A stretch of DNA of 64,000 nt from positions 41,481,790 to 41,545,789 of the forward strand of contig CM055314.2 in assembly GCA_029255685.2 (NCBI GenBank). Reading direction: 5' to 3'. A model generated the notes under the pieces. That model worked only from the letters and a program-made list of their open reading frames with translations. It was not told the DNA's origin and did no database searches. Numbering within the stretch: the stretch's first letter is position 1; every line of letters starts with the position of its first letter. Shown one piece after another: positions 45,444 to 56,260 of the stretch. Origin of the DNA: Silene conica (taxonomy: Eukaryota; Streptophyta; Magnoliopsida; Caryophyllales; Caryophyllaceae). Both the position numbers and the translations under genes were made by a program.

Positions 45444-48400
45444 ATGGACTCCATTTATAGCTACCTACAGCCGAAGCCTAAAGATTTACCGAAAGGATTC
45501 GCCTTGCCTAAACCCACCACTGGCTCCTTTGAACTCCGCTCGACTCATATTAACTTGGTGGAGCAGAGTCGATTTTCTGGTCTACCTGATGAAGATCCAA
45601 TAAAGCACGTTACAACCTTCACAGATTATTGTTGTTTCATACCCCTACCTGAAGGGGTAACTAGAGATGAGGTGATGGCAACTCTGTTCTTATTCTCCTT
45701 AAAAGGAGACGCGCAAGAATGGTACCGGGACCTTAAAAAGACAAGTGAAGGAATTACAGATTGGACCACCTTGGCCTTGGCTTTTTACAAGAAATACTTC
45801 CCTCTTGCAAAAGCTGAGGACTTGAGAAACCAAATCCGTAACTTTCAGCAGGGGCCTGATGAAGGATTTTGTGAAGCATGGGATCGATTCAAGAAATTGG
45901 TCCGCTCCATCCCTCACCATAACCTTCCACAATGGGACCTGTGTAACTGCTTTTACAACTCTCTTTACGATGACTATAAGATGATTCTTGATGTGGCCGC
46001 CAATGGAAGATTCCAGAACAACACCGATCATATGAAGGGTTGGCAAACCATTGAAGACATGGCGGCGCATAAGGCTACTTTTAAAGGTTCACGTGGGAAT
46101 TCAAGAAGGCTGAATGTAGAGATGAATAGAGTGATGGCTCTTGAGACAACAGTTGAAGCCCGTTTTGAAAAGCTTGAAGCAACCCAGCTAAAGCTTGAAA
46201 GTGCGAACCTAGTTACTACGGTCGACAACACGGGAGAAATTGAGAGATTAAGAGCCCTTGTTGATGCCTTAACCAAGGCAGTTTTTAGGATAAATGAGGC
46301 TCACTGCACTTCCACGAAGATTTTTGAGCAACACTTGATAAACATAGCCAACCAAAGAAAAAGCTCTCCACCTTGTTCTGAGGGACCCATGGAGACGCTG
46401 AATGCCATAAATCTAAGGAGTGGCCGTGTTTGTGAAGATTCAACTCGAGAGGATGATCCAGCCGAAATTCCAAGTCAAGAATCCGATCCCGTCAATAGAA
46501 CAGGAGGTCGACCGACCGCTTCTGTCAGTCGACCGACCACTGTTCCTGACGCGAGATCAGATCCTGAAAAAGAAAAAAAATCGGATTTTGCAGACTCTGG
46601 TCGACCGACCGACTTTACTGGTCGACCGACCGACGCTTCTGAGCAAAGTTCCGTTTCGACTCCGGAATCGCTGGACCCTTCCCTCGTTCAAAGCCTTGCT
46701 GAAATTTTACAGCTGAAAAAGCCAAAGGTTACTGATCCTATGGCTAAAGTCACCATTCCTTATCCTGAAAGACTGAGAAATTCAAAGGAAGATAGGAAAT
46801 TTGGTAAGTTCTTAGAGATGGTGAAGAACCTTGAGGTAACCATCCCTTTCACTGACTTAATTACCCAGGTACCTTCTTATGCTAAATTCATGAAAGATAT
46901 TTTAAGTCGTAAGAGGAATTTTCAGGACGACGGTGCTGTTGCTTTTGTGGAAGAATGTTATGTTCTTTCACAAAATAATATAGCACCCAAGTTGAAAGAC
47001 CCAGGTAGTGTTTCCATCCCTTGTACCATAGGTAATCATTTAATAGGGAAAGCCCTCTGTGATCTAGGGGCTAGTGTCAGTGTCATACCTTATTCTGTAT
47101 GTGAGAGACTTGGTTTAGGTAGACTTAAGGTCACCAACATTACTGTACAGATGGCTGATAGATCAACCCAAAGACCACTAGGGGTCTTGGAGGATGTCCC
47201 AGTAAAAGTGGGAAAGTTCTTTATTCCTGTGGATTTCGTTGTTTTAGACATTGCTGAAGATAGTCGAATACCTATTATTTTAGGTAGACCTTTTTTACAC
47301 ACAGCTGGGGCTGTGATAGATGTAAAACGCGGGACCATTACTTTAGAGATTGGGGATGACACTATCGAGTTTAGTCTTGCCCATAAGGCAACTATTCCTA
47401 CTGATGATACTTGTTGTTCCATCGATATTGTAGACAGGAATGTTATCCTTAATTGGAGGGAATCCTTGACCAAGGATCCCTTAGATGATCTGACGGTTTT
47501 GGATAAGTATGCAGGTACTCCAGCTGAGGATGCTGAAAAGCTGGATTTGATAGAAGAAGAGGATGAGGAATATGAGCTCACTGAAAAAGATGATGAGAAG
47601 CTCATAAGCCTAGCTAATGCAAGTCTGGTAAACATGTGCTATTCTATAGATACTAATTCTGTTCAGGCAGTTGAGGTAAAAGCACCAGAGCTTAAGCCAC
47701 TTCCTCCTAATCTTAAGTATGTTTTTCTAGATGATACTGAGCAATACCCTGCAATTGTTAGCTCTAAACTTAGTCCTGACCAACTTTCTGCCTTAATGAC
47801 TGTTCTTAAAAAGAATAGAAAAGCTCTAGGTTATTCTTTGGATGATATTAAGGGCATAAGCCCTGATGTTTGTATGCACAGAATAGATTTAGAGGAAGGG
47901 CATAAGCCCTATAGACAGGGACAGCGTAAATTGAACCCTAAGATGCAGGATGTAGTTATGGCTGAGGTTATGAAGCTTCTTGATGCAGGTATTATTTATC
48001 CAGTTGGCAACTCTAAGTGGGTTAGCCCAGTTCAGGTGGTTCCTAAGAAAGGAGGGACCACAGTGGTTAAAAATGATAAAAATGAGTTAATACCAACTAG
48101 AGTTGTGACTGGGTGGCGGATGTGCATTGATTATAGACAGTTAAATGCCGCCACCAAGAAAGACCATTTCCCCCTTCCTTTCGTTGACCAAATGACTGAA
48201 AGATTGGCTTCTAATAAATTCTTCTGTTTTCTAGACGGTTATTCAGGTTTCTTCCAGATTCCCATCCATCCTGATGATCAGAGTAAGACTACTTTTACAT
48301 GTCCACAGGGTGTTTTTGCTTATCGCAGGATGCCTTTTGGGTTATGCAATGCTCCTGCTACTTTTCAAAGGTGTATGATGGGTATTTTTTCAGACTTTAT

Positions 48401-50591
48401 AGAAAACATTATGGAAGTGTTTATGGATGATTTCTCTGTTTATGGTAATGCTTTTGATCAATGCTTAGCTAATCTTGATAAAGTTTTGCAGCGATGTATT
48501 GATGTAAACCTTGTCTTAAATTGGGAGAAGTGTCATTTTATGGTTACTGAAGGGGTAGTTTTAGGGCATCTAATTTCAGATAAAGGTATACATGTTGATA
48601 AAGCAAAGGTGCAAGTGATTGAGCAATTACCCCCTCCTATCAATGTCAAAGGGGTGAGAAGTTTCTTAGGACACGCAGGTTTTTACAGGCGTTTCATTAA
48701 GGACTTCTCTAAAATTGCTAAACCACTTACACAATTGCTTCTTAAAGATGCCGTTTTTGATTTTTCTGACGAGTGCCTTTCAGCTTTTAACAGGTTGAAG
48801 GAAGCTTTGATCTCAGCACCAATCATCCAGCCACCAGATTGGGATCTCCCATTCGAGATCATGTGCGATGCTAGTGATTATGCTCTGGGTGCTGTGCTTG
48901 GTCAAAGGAAGAACAAGGCTCTCAACGCTATATACTATGCGAGCCGCACCCTGGATGAGACTCAAGTCAACTATTTCACCACAGAGAAGGAGATGCTAGC
49001 CGTCATATTTGCCTTAGAAAAATTTAGATCATATTTAGTAGGTAATAAGGTAATTGTTTATACTGACCATGCAGCTTTAAAAAGTCTTTTTCAAAAGAAG
49101 GATTCAAAGCCAAGACTTTTAAGGTGGATCCTCCTTCTCCAAGAGTTTGACATTGAGATCAGGGACAAGAAAGGCGCAGAAAACGTGGTAGCTGACCATT
49201 TATCTCGCCTGCAGCTGACTGATGGGGAAGATTCTTTACCTATTGATGATTCGTTTCCTGATGAAAGTTTATTTATCATTAATAGTTCAGGTTCTTATCC
49301 CCCTCCTTGGTATGCTGATTTTGCTAATTTTGCTGTTACAGGTAAAATCCCTCCTGAGTTGTCCTGGCAACAAAAGAAGAGATTTATGTTCGATGCGAAA
49401 CAGTATTTTTGGGATGACCCTTATGTTTTTAAAGAATGTGGAGATGGACTTATCCGGAGATGCGTCCCCCAATGGGAGGTGAAGGATATTCTGGAAGCAT
49501 GTCACTCTTCCGCATATGGTGGTCACCACGGTCCATCTAGGACCGTGGCCAAGGTATTACAGTCTGGTTTTTATTGGCCTACTTTACATGCTGACTGTAG
49601 AAATTTTGTAGGAAACTGTGATGCCTGTCAAAGGACTGGGAATGTCTCAAAAAGACATGAGATGCCACAAGTAGGTATTTTAGAGGTAGAAATTTTTGAT
49701 GTTTGGGGCATTGATTATCAAGGACCTTTTCCCAGTAGTCAAGGTAACAGGTATATTCTTGTAGCTGTTGATTATGTGTCTAAGTGGGTAGAAGCCATTG
49801 CTACTCCCCATTGTGATGCAAAAGCTGTCATTAGGATGTTTAAAAAAATCATATTTCCTCGTTTTGGTGTCCCTAGGGTTGTCATAAGTGATGGAGGTAT
49901 GCATTTTAAGGAGAAACGCTTAGGTGACTTGTTAAACAAATTCGGTGTCCAACATCGTAGGGGTTTAGCTTATCACCCTCAGACTAGTGGTCAAGTTGAG
50001 ATCTCTAATAGAGAACTCAAGGAGACCCTAGCCAAGGTAGTTTCTAAATCCAGGAAAGATTGGAGCCTAAAACTTGATGATGTTTTATGGGCCTACAGAA
50101 CCGCGTTCAAAACTCCAATAGGAATGTCACCATTCAGATTGATTTATGGTAAAACTTGTCATTTACCAGTTGAGTTAGAACGTAAATCTTGGTGGGCTAT
50201 ATGTGATCTTAATTTAGACCCTAATCTTTCCCGTGAGAAACGTTTACTGCAGCTCAACGAGTTAGAAGAATTCAGGTTGTTATCCTATGACAATGCCAGG
50301 ATTTATAAGGAGAAAACAAAACGCTGGCATGACAAGAGAATCATTAGACGTGATTTTCAGGTAGGTGATAGGGTACTGCTTTTTAATGCTCGTATTCGTC
50401 TTTTTCCTGGTAAACTGAAATCCAGGTGGAGCGGACCCTACACCGTCACAGCTATTTCAAAATTCGGGTCAATCGAATTAGAAACCTCATCTGGTGAGAG
50501 GTTCAAAGTCAATGGCCAATATGTGAAGCACTTCCGAGGAGAAAATGAGTATGTTGGAAAAGTCGAAGTTTCTTACTTTGACCCTTTTTAG
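45444..50591 (+). CDS. gag-pol: Gag-Pol polyprotein of Athila element B
   Basis: One open frame of 1715 residues. I choose the ATG at 45444; the frame also runs five codons up to a TTG. Domains, numbered from this ATG: gag about 25-190 ([30 protein letters not shown]), with no CCHC knuckle; GRPT linker about 355-400; aspartic protease with [11 protein letters not shown] (Asp about 540); reverse transcriptase with FMDDFSVYG (Asp about 995); RNase H with [11 protein letters not shown] (Asp about 1142); integrase with an HHCC zinc finger (from His about 1354; CDACQ) and catalytic Asp about 1424, Asp about 1483 and Glu about 1519. The last two have exactly 35 residues between them. No lesion is seen. 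In the family the polyprotein is cut by its protease, gag forms the particle, and RT, RNase H and integrase copy and insert the element. Confidence 0.95.
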   Translation: MDSIYSYLQPKPKDLPKGFALPKPTTGSFELRSTHINLVEQSRFSGLPDEDPIKHVTTFTDYCCFIPLPEGVTRDEVMATLFLFSLKGDAQEWYRDLKKTSEGITDWTTLALAFYKKYFPLAKAEDLRNQIRNFQQGPDEGFCEAWDRFKKLVRSIPHHNLPQWDLCNCFYNSLYDDYKMILDVAANGRFQNNTDHMKGWQTIEDMAAHKATFKGSRGNSRRLNVEMNRVMALETTVEARFEKLEATQLKLESANLVTTVDNTGEIERLRALVDALTKAVFRINEAHCTSTKIFEQHLINIANQRKSSPPCSEGPMETLNAINLRSGRVCEDSTREDDPAEIPSQESDPVNRTGGRPTASVSRPTTVPDARSDPEKEKKSDFADSGRPTDFTGRPTDASEQSSVSTPESLDPSLVQSLAEILQLKKPKVTDPMAKVTIPYPERLRNSKEDRKFGKFLEMVKNLEVTIPFTDLITQVPSYAKFMKDILSRKRNFQDDGAVAFVEECYVLSQNNIAPKLKDPGSVSIPCTIGNHLIGKALCDLGASVSVIPYSVCERLGLGRLKVTNITVQMADRSTQRPLGVLEDVPVKVGKFFIPVDFVVLDIAEDSRIPIILGRPFLHTAGAVIDVKRGTITLEIGDDTIEFSLAHKATIPTDDTCCSIDIVDRNVILNWRESLTKDPLDDLTVLDKYAGTPAEDAEKLDLIEEEDEEYELTEKDDEKLISLANASLVNMCYSIDTNSVQAVEVKAPELKPLPPNLKYVFLDDTEQYPAIVSSKLSPDQLSALMTVLKKNRKALGYSLDDIKGISPDVCMHRIDLEEGHKPYRQGQRKLNPKMQDVVMAEVMKLLDAGIIYPVGNSKWVSPVQVVPKKGGTTVVKNDKNELIPTRVVTGWRMCIDYRQLNAATKKDHFPLPFVDQMTERLASNKFFCFLDGYSGFFQIPIHPDDQSKTTFTCPQGVFAYRRMPFGLCNAPATFQRCMMGIFSDFIENIMEVFMDDFSVYGNAFDQCLANLDKVLQRCIDVNLVLNWEKCHFMVTEGVVLGHLISDKGIHVDKAKVQVIEQLPPPINVKGVRSFLGHAGFYRRFIKDFSKIAKPLTQLLLKDAVFDFSDECLSAFNRLKEALISAPIIQPPDWDLPFEIMCDASDYALGAVLGQRKNKALNAIYYASRTLDETQVNYFTTEKEMLAVIFALEKFRSYLVGNKVIVYTDHAALKSLFQKKDSKPRLLRWILLLQEFDIEIRDKKGAENVVADHLSRLQLTDGEDSLPIDDSFPDESLFIINSSGSYPPPWYADFANFAVTGKIPPELSWQQKKRFMFDAKQYFWDDPYVFKECGDGLIRRCVPQWEVKDILEACHSSAYGGHHGPSRTVAKVLQSGFYWPTLHADCRNFVGNCDACQRTGNVSKRHEMPQVGILEVEIFDVWGIDYQGPFPSSQGNRYILVAVDYVSKWVEAIATPHCDAKAVIRMFKKIIFPRFGVPRVVISDGGMHFKEKRLGDLLNKFGVQHRRGLAYHPQTSGQVEISNRELKETLAKVVSKSRKDWSLKLDDVLWAYRTAFKTPIGMSPFRLIYGKTCHLPVELERKSWWAICDLNLDPNLSREKRLLQLNELEEFRLLSYDNARIYKEKTKRWHDKRIIRRDFQVGDRVLLFNARIRLFPGKLKSRWSGPYTVTAISKFGSIELETSSGERFKVNGQYVKHFRGENEYVGKVEVSYFDPF
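46504..46636 (+). repeat. GRPT-encoding motif pairs in the gag linker of B
   Basis: Four motif copies, as two pairs (46506-46540 and 46598-46632), read in frame as GRPT, SRPT, GRPT and GRPT. They lie in a Ser/Pro/Asp-rich linker between gag and protease. Confidence 0.9.
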
Positions 50592-50979
50592 GATGCTCCT
50601 TAGAAGGTAAAAGGTCGTGCGGGACCTCTTAAACCAGCGCTACACGGGAGGCAACCCGTGCTTTAGTCTTAAATTTACGTTTTTCCCTTTTATTTTTCGT
50701 TTTATCCTCAGATGGAAATTGAAATCACTGCAGTGAAAGAAAAAAATCGGTATTAATCGGTCCAGTGGTCGACCGACCGGATTTTCTGGTCGACCGACCA
50801 GACTGACAACTTTTTGAATTTTTTCTGACACAGTAAGTAAAATCGCAGAGCAGGTAAAAGTACAGTGGTCGACCGACCAGATTTTCTGGTCGACCGACCA
50901 CGTTTTTTTCGGTTTTATTTTTTTTCAGAATCAATGTCATGGGTTTGTTGTGTTTTGAACATCATATTATTGCTTTGAC

Positions 50980-51087
50980 CTATTCTTTCCACCTACATTC
51001 CCTCTCTCCCATAAAACCCTAAAAACTATTCACCCTTCTTCCTCCTCCACCATTTTACTTACTTTCCTTTTAACTTCCATCTTCAAG
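50980..51087 (+). promoter_or_regulatory. Candidate internal promoter and 5' leader for the ATHILA ORF
   Basis: A pyrimidine-rich stretch with a telo-box-like AAACCCTAA (51014-51022), followed by a CTTCTTCCTCCTCCACC leader and a strong splice donor. Telo-boxes in plants are found near the start of many housekeeping promoters. This is inference from sequence pattern only; no clear TATA box is seen. Confidence 0.4.
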
Positions 51088-51800
51088 GTATGTGTTTCCT
51101 CCATTTTTTTTCTTTCTTTTTAGTTTTTACCTTCTTATTTTCGTTTTAGGTAGTATGAGTTTATCTTTTTCAAGTTTAATTTTGCTCTTCATTCCGTTTC
51201 ATGCTTGTTTATGTGTTTTTATGTTAGCTTTTTCTTCTTCTTGAGTTTATATGCTTAGATCTGAAAATTTTGGGTGATTTTGTGCTAATTAGGATAGTTT
51301 AATTCTTCCTTACAATTTTTATGCCTTTTTCCGCGCGAAATTCAAACCCGACGCCATCACTGTTGCGGTCGGTCGACCGGAATCGGAGGTCGGCCGACCA
51401 AAATTTGAATTTTTGGGTTTTTAAAATTTTGCAGATCTGGGTTTCGTCTCTGACAAAGGTCGGTCGACCGACCGGAAAATGAGGTCGGCCGACCAGAGTC
51501 GCGTTTTCCTGAGTTTAATTGTTGAACAGTTTCTGATTTTTCTCGTAATCTGGTCGACCGACCTGTAATTACGGTCGACCGACCATACCTGCATTGTTCA
51601 TGATTTTCTCAGTTTCTGATTTCTCATTGCAGCAGAAAAATACAGACCGTTTTGAAAAAAATGGTCGACCGACTGACTACTCTGGTCGGCCGACCAGAAC
51701 TGTGACAAAAATTTCTGTCTTGCAATTCTTCGTGGCTTATTTTGTTAAAGCAATGTTTTCTTATACTCGTAAGACTTATATTTTTAATTGAACTTTGCAG
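51088..51800 (+). other. Candidate leader intron before the ATHILA ORF
   Basis: Donor AAG/GTATGT at 51087/51088, T-rich interior, and acceptor TTTGCAG/C ending at 51800, only seven bases before the ATG at 51808. Length 713 bp, containing four motif pairs. It would allow a spliced subgenomic or internally started mRNA. Confidence 0.5.
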
Positions 51801-51807
51801 CTTTACG

Positions 51808-53238
51808 ATGTCTAGCCGCGATCAAGGAGGGAAACGCGCACGCACCACGGGTGCAAGCACTTCTAGAGGACGTGTCTCTAGGTCTCGGGGACTAGCAGTT
51901 CAGGACACGGATAGTCTACCGGACTATCCGCAGATCACTTTCATTTCTCCGGCCCAGAAGGCCCGATTCCTCCATCTGAGCGCTCATTGCGCGGTAGTGG
52001 CGACCCGTTTCCTTTGTATTTCAGCTCTGCATGCATTGGGGTGCCATGATGAGGTGGTTGCTATGCTCATTGGGACCGGGTTTGCAGGCCTTGTCTCTAT
52101 GGACGAGATCACCTACCGCCTTCTTACTCTTGAGTTTTTCTCCTCCTTTACCTTTGATTTAGGGGCTCTTCACCCCGGCTATGATAGTTTTTGTATTTCT
52201 TTTCGCATGTTCAATGAAACTTATGCTTTAACTTTAACCCAATTTGCTCAAATTTTGGGTCTGTCTTCTGAGGGTCTTACTGATGACCCCACGGGGTCGT
52301 ATTCTGATATGTGGTCCTGTATTTCTGACTCCAACGATGTGAAGAAGAAAAACAGTACCGTCCACCTTCCCACCCCCCGTTATTTTCTGCGTCTGTTGGC
52401 CAACACTGTTTTTGGCCGCAAAGAGTCTCAAAATGTTAACAACATTGAGCTCTCTATTTTGTCCGGTTATCTTAACATCGGACGTACGGGTCAGCAGTCT
52501 TATAACACTGCTCATTTGGTCGCTTCTCATTTTGTGTCAGTCGGTGAGGGAACTTCTTTGACCACTATTGTTTGTGGTGGGCTAGTCACCCGATTAGCCC
52601 GCTATTTTGTACCCCAGTTCCCTCGCTATGAGGATGCGGTCACCCCTCTATCCCGATACATGGACATGGATTATGTCAGGTCTGTGCGTTGGGTAAACAG
52701 TAGAGGTGTTTGGAAAATAGACACCTATCTCACTGACCGTATCCCCATCACTATGGCTCCCCCTATGTACCCCCTTACTATTGTTATAGGGGAGCCCCGA
52801 CCACTACTCCCGTCTTACCGCCTCCCGCTTAGGGGAGGCACTTCTAGAGGTTCCAGGGCTCCTGCTCCCGGTGGCCACCATGCCACACCTGGGACAGGGT
52901 ACCCATCTGATTTTACTGCTCCTCCTAATGCTTATGTTCCTCCTTTTGTTGATGACAGATCTATGCCACAAATGCTGGCGAGTCTTTGCACGCAGTTCAG
53001 CCAAAAGCGGTTGGACGATAGTCTCTTCCAATACCCGGTTTACAAGGAGTATGCCACACACGGTAGACTCCCAACCGGCCCGTGGACTCACCCCACCTGG
53101 TACACACCTCTCGCAGGCGGTCGTGACCATGGTGAAGCTTCAGGCTCTGCCTCAGGAACAGGAGTAGGGTCTGAGGAGGATGGCGATGAGGGAGATGGTG
53201 AGGAGAACGCTGAGCCATTCTACGACTCAGCGGGATAG
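51808..53238 (+). CDS. ATHILA ORF-1-type protein of element B
   Basis: Open frame of 476 residues from the ATG at 51808 (MSSRDQGGKR), chosen because it lies just after a splice acceptor; the frame extends upstream to 51742 without support. It has a basic, Ser/Arg-rich N-terminus, then a globular part with RLLTLEFFSSF and FAQILGLSSEGL, the pattern of the ATHILA ORF-1 family (plant retrotransposon proteins of unknown function, sometimes called env-like because of position). A Pro/Gly-rich region and an acidic Glu/Asp-rich tail follow. I see no signal peptide or clear membrane segment. The homologue in G (39548-40165) is broken. Confidence 0.8.
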   Translation: MSSRDQGGKRARTTGASTSRGRVSRSRGLAVQDTDSLPDYPQITFISPAQKARFLHLSAHCAVVATRFLCISALHALGCHDEVVAMLIGTGFAGLVSMDEITYRLLTLEFFSSFTFDLGALHPGYDSFCISFRMFNETYALTLTQFAQILGLSSEGLTDDPTGSYSDMWSCISDSNDVKKKNSTVHLPTPRYFLRLLANTVFGRKESQNVNNIELSILSGYLNIGRTGQQSYNTAHLVASHFVSVGEGTSLTTIVCGGLVTRLARYFVPQFPRYEDAVTPLSRYMDMDYVRSVRWVNSRGVWKIDTYLTDRIPITMAPPMYPLTIVIGEPRPLLPSYRLPLRGGTSRGSRAPAPGGHHATPGTGYPSDFTAPPNAYVPPFVDDRSMPQMLASLCTQFSQKRLDDSLFQYPVYKEYATHGRLPTGPWTHPTWYTPLAGGRDHGEASGSASGTGVGSEEDGDEGDGEENAEPFYDSAG

Positions 53239-53493
53239 GGACATGCTTAACCTTACCCTCTTTGGGGTTCGGTTTGGGGAGGCCCCTATTGATTGGTTCG
53301 GTTTGGGGAGGTCCACATTTACTTTGTAAGTGTTTTCCCTCCCTAGATTTCCAATTTTCCCCTTTCGATTTCCAGTTTTCCCCTTCTTCCTCCATAGACT
53401 CTGTTTGTAATTTTTAGTCTTTTTCCTTTTCTTTTCTTTGTTTGCTTCTTTTCCGCCTACCCCCATCCCTATGCTCTGGTTGTATGCTGATGA

Positions 53494-53530
53494 GCACAAT
53501 GGGGGCATTGTGCGTTTTGGTTTGGGGAGG
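53494..53530 (+). other. Internal hairpin plus polypurine-like tract, element B
   Basis: GCACAATG-GGGG-CATTGTGC, a perfect 8-bp stem, followed by TTTTGGTTTGGGGAGGG. Confidence 0.7.
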
Positions 53531-54915
53531 GTGTTTGCATACTCCTCTGTGAGTATGCAATTGTTTTTGTGTCTCTTGTTTTTCATTCCTTTAGGTTTTT
53601 TTTTCTTGTTTTCATCCTCTCTTGTCGCATGTCTTTCCCTGTCGGGCGTTCTTCTCTGTCTTAAGTTTTTAGGTCGAGTCGGAACGGATAAATACTAGTT
53701 ATACCTCACATATCACATATTGCTTTGCCTTGCATTTTTCGAAAATTTTCAAGCTAGTCTTTTGCATTATCTACAAGTTTTTGTTGATTTCATGCTAAAT
53801 TATTAGACTTGACTCTCTTTTTGGCAAACTACTACATATTCTAAGGATTAGAGCTTAATAAATCGGTGACATCCATGACCGATTTCATGTAGGTTGTGAG
53901 TAGTTTCTCCTCTTGAGGCATGTTACATCAATTTGCATAAACATGAATTTTGTCTTCTTAATACCTGTATGCATTCGGTTTTGTGGTTTGTTGACACATG
54001 TGGTAGAGGTCCCCCTTTTCTCTTTATTCCCATTATCCTCACATAGCCAAATTGAACTCTTTTACCCATTTGCTACATTCTAAAACTTGCTTACCCTAGC
54101 CGAGCTAGTAATTTAGTAAGGGACTGTTTTCCTTGCCATCCTTTGGTTTATGCTTCATCGGTGAATTTTGATTTTGGGAGAATGATGAAAAAGAAAAAAA
54201 AAAAAAAAAAAAAAGAGAAAAAGAAAAGCGCAGAAAACGAAAAAAAAAAACAGAGCAGCCTATTTTCAAGGCTGGTCGGTCGACCAGTTCCCTCGGTCGG
54301 TCGACCAGGACCATTGAATGGGCTGATTTTTCAGAAAATAAAAAAAAGAAAAAAAAAAGAAAAAGAATTTGGAAGAAATTGTGGAATATTGGCATATATG
54401 AATAAAAAAAAGCGAACAAAAAGAAGTGATCCTATAGTATGGATAGACGGATGTTAGCTCGGTTTAACCCCTCTTCCCATAACTTATCTTTACCCCTACT
54501 TACCTTTAGCCTCACAATCCCAAATTTACCTCGGCATGTGTCATGGTTATTTAGTGTGGGAATGCATATGTACGGTTGTAGAGATTTTATTCATGTTAGA
54601 TTGCAGGCATGTTCTTACGGGTCGTAGATAGGTGAGAGTCCTTACTTTTATTTATCTTCTTATCTTTCACATTTACCTTTGGCCCTTTGCTTTCATGAGT
54701 GTCTCGAGCGTACCGCGAGAGTCCAATTAGAATGGGTCTTGCAAGGTCGAAATTTTAGCATGCTTTTCCAACATGTTTAATTCGTTTTGCTCTTGACATT
54801 GTGTTTGATCATAGTTGAAGGATGCATTAATTTGGTTAAGCATAGTGTTGTGTTTGGTTATGAAAAGTATGAGGTCCGTTCCATTAGGAGTTTTATTTTC
54901 TTTTGAGTCTTAGTG

Positions 54916-54952
54916 CTTGCTTGAGGACAAGCAAGGTTTGGTTTGGGGAATT
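54916..54952 (+). promoter_or_regulatory. Terminal hairpin and polypurine tract of element B
   Basis: CTTGCTTG-AGGA-CAAGCAAG followed by GTTTGGTTTGGGGAATT, abutting the 3' LTR at 54953. Confidence 0.85.
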
Positions 54953-56260
54953 TGATACGTGCCTATTTTATGCATTTTATTTACTCTTTTGGCACGTATT
55001 TTCTTACACTTTCGTGACTTTTTAGTTGCTTTTTCTCCCATTTTGTCTACTTTGGTATTTCTGTGCTTTGTATGCAGGAATACGCGTAAGTAAGCAAAAT
55101 CAAGCCTTATTTGCCTTTAGGAAGCTATTTTTGGAGCAATAAATTCGGATGGTGCATTCAAGTACAATCATCGGGCTGGATCAAAACTGAGAATAAGAGG
55201 AACCGGTCGACCGACCGAGATATCAGGTCGACCGACTGAAGTCGAATATGTAATCAGGCCCAATTCTCCACGGAAGCCCAAATTCGCAGGAAATAAGTTC
55301 GTTTCAGCAGAACCGGTCGACCGACCGAGAAAACTGGTCGACCGACCAGACCCTGTTTTGGGGATTTCCGTTTTGTTTTCTGATTTCCTAATCTTGTAAT
55401 ATTTCTTATTTAAGGAGATCAAAACTCTTCTATTAGGTTAAGTAGTTTTTCAGCAATTTTCTACCCTAGGATTTTTACCAAGTACTCTATGTTTGAAGCC
55501 TCCATTGTTAGAGGATTTTTATCAAGCTTTCATCTTTCTTCTTAGGATTTCCATTCAAGTTGTAAGTTTGTGACAATTCAATCTTTCCTTTTTATTCAAT
55601 CTTGTTATTCATCTTGTTGTTATTTCTTATTTCATGTTTACCCTTTTATTATCATCTTTGATTATGTTCATCTCTTTAATATTCTTAGTAATTGTTAGTT
55701 CTATAATTAAAAGTATGCATAGCTAATTCTTGTGATTGGGAATTAGGGGAACCATGATAAAGGCTTGACTTTGATAGGTTTGATGATTAAATTACCAATC
55801 CCCCATTGTTGTTGGTGAACTAATCCTTGGGATTGAAAGATTATTAGGATTAGTTTAACAACAACTTTGGGATTGCCCTTGAACGAAAGTTTAGTGCTTT
55901 TGTAGGAACCCTAAGACCGTAAGGATTGGGTAGAATATTGACCTAAAGGTTTATTCTTTGTTCCTTGGGATTGTGTTATTTGATTGTTCTTACCCTTCAT
56001 TGACTTGTTTTGACCATGGGGAACCAAAGTTCCTAATCCCCTCTTTATCTTATTTTAAATTCTCTTGTTATTTTGTTACTTTAGTTGTTAGTTAAAATCC
56101 CAATTCAAAACCCCCCTTTTTTGGTTACTTGCAATAGACTTTAAATTTACAAACACAATTTACCCTGTCTCTCTGTGGTTCGACCCTTGACTTATCCTAA
56201 CTGAGTTTAAGCTGAGGTTTTATAAATCTTATTTTTGGCACCCCTCAACGACGGGTGTCA
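54953..56260 (+). repeat. 3' LTR of element B
   Basis: 1308 bp. Compared with the 5' LTR I find only two differences: G at about 55075 (A in the 5' copy) and T at about 56233 (C in the 5' copy). Confidence 0.95.

Larger units (their letters stand above)
50592..51807 (+). other. Spacer between pol and the third ORF in B
   Basis: 1.2 kb noncoding with six motif pairs or near-pairs (about 50768, 50868, 51368, 51459, 51551, 51663). It also holds a promoter-like, C/T-rich segment (50980-51087) and a candidate leader intron (51088-51800). Confidence 0.7.
53239..54952 (+). other. 3' noncoding region of element B
   Basis: Contains GGTTTGGGGAGG-like tracts (53267-53312), an internal hairpin with PPT-like tract (53494-53530), an A/G tract (54185-54255 and 54335-54370) flanking a motif pair (54274-54309), the block CTCGAGCGTACCGCGAG (about 54703-54719), and the terminal hairpin and polypurine tract. 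No gene. Confidence 0.75.
43973..56260 (+). mobile_element. Athila-type LTR retrotransposon B, complete, probably autonomous
   Basis: A 12,288-bp element flanked by perfect duplication GAGAC (43968-43972, 56261-56265) inside the 3' noncoding region of M. The LTRs are 1308 bp each and differ at only two positions by my line-by-line comparison. Internally it has a primer-binding site, leader hairpin, one uninterrupted gag-pol ORF, a spacer with promoter-like and intron-like signals, an ATHILA-type ORF, and internal and terminal hairpin/PPT cassettes. Everything needed for copying is present, so this is the best candidate for a recently active element here. Confidence 0.95.
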
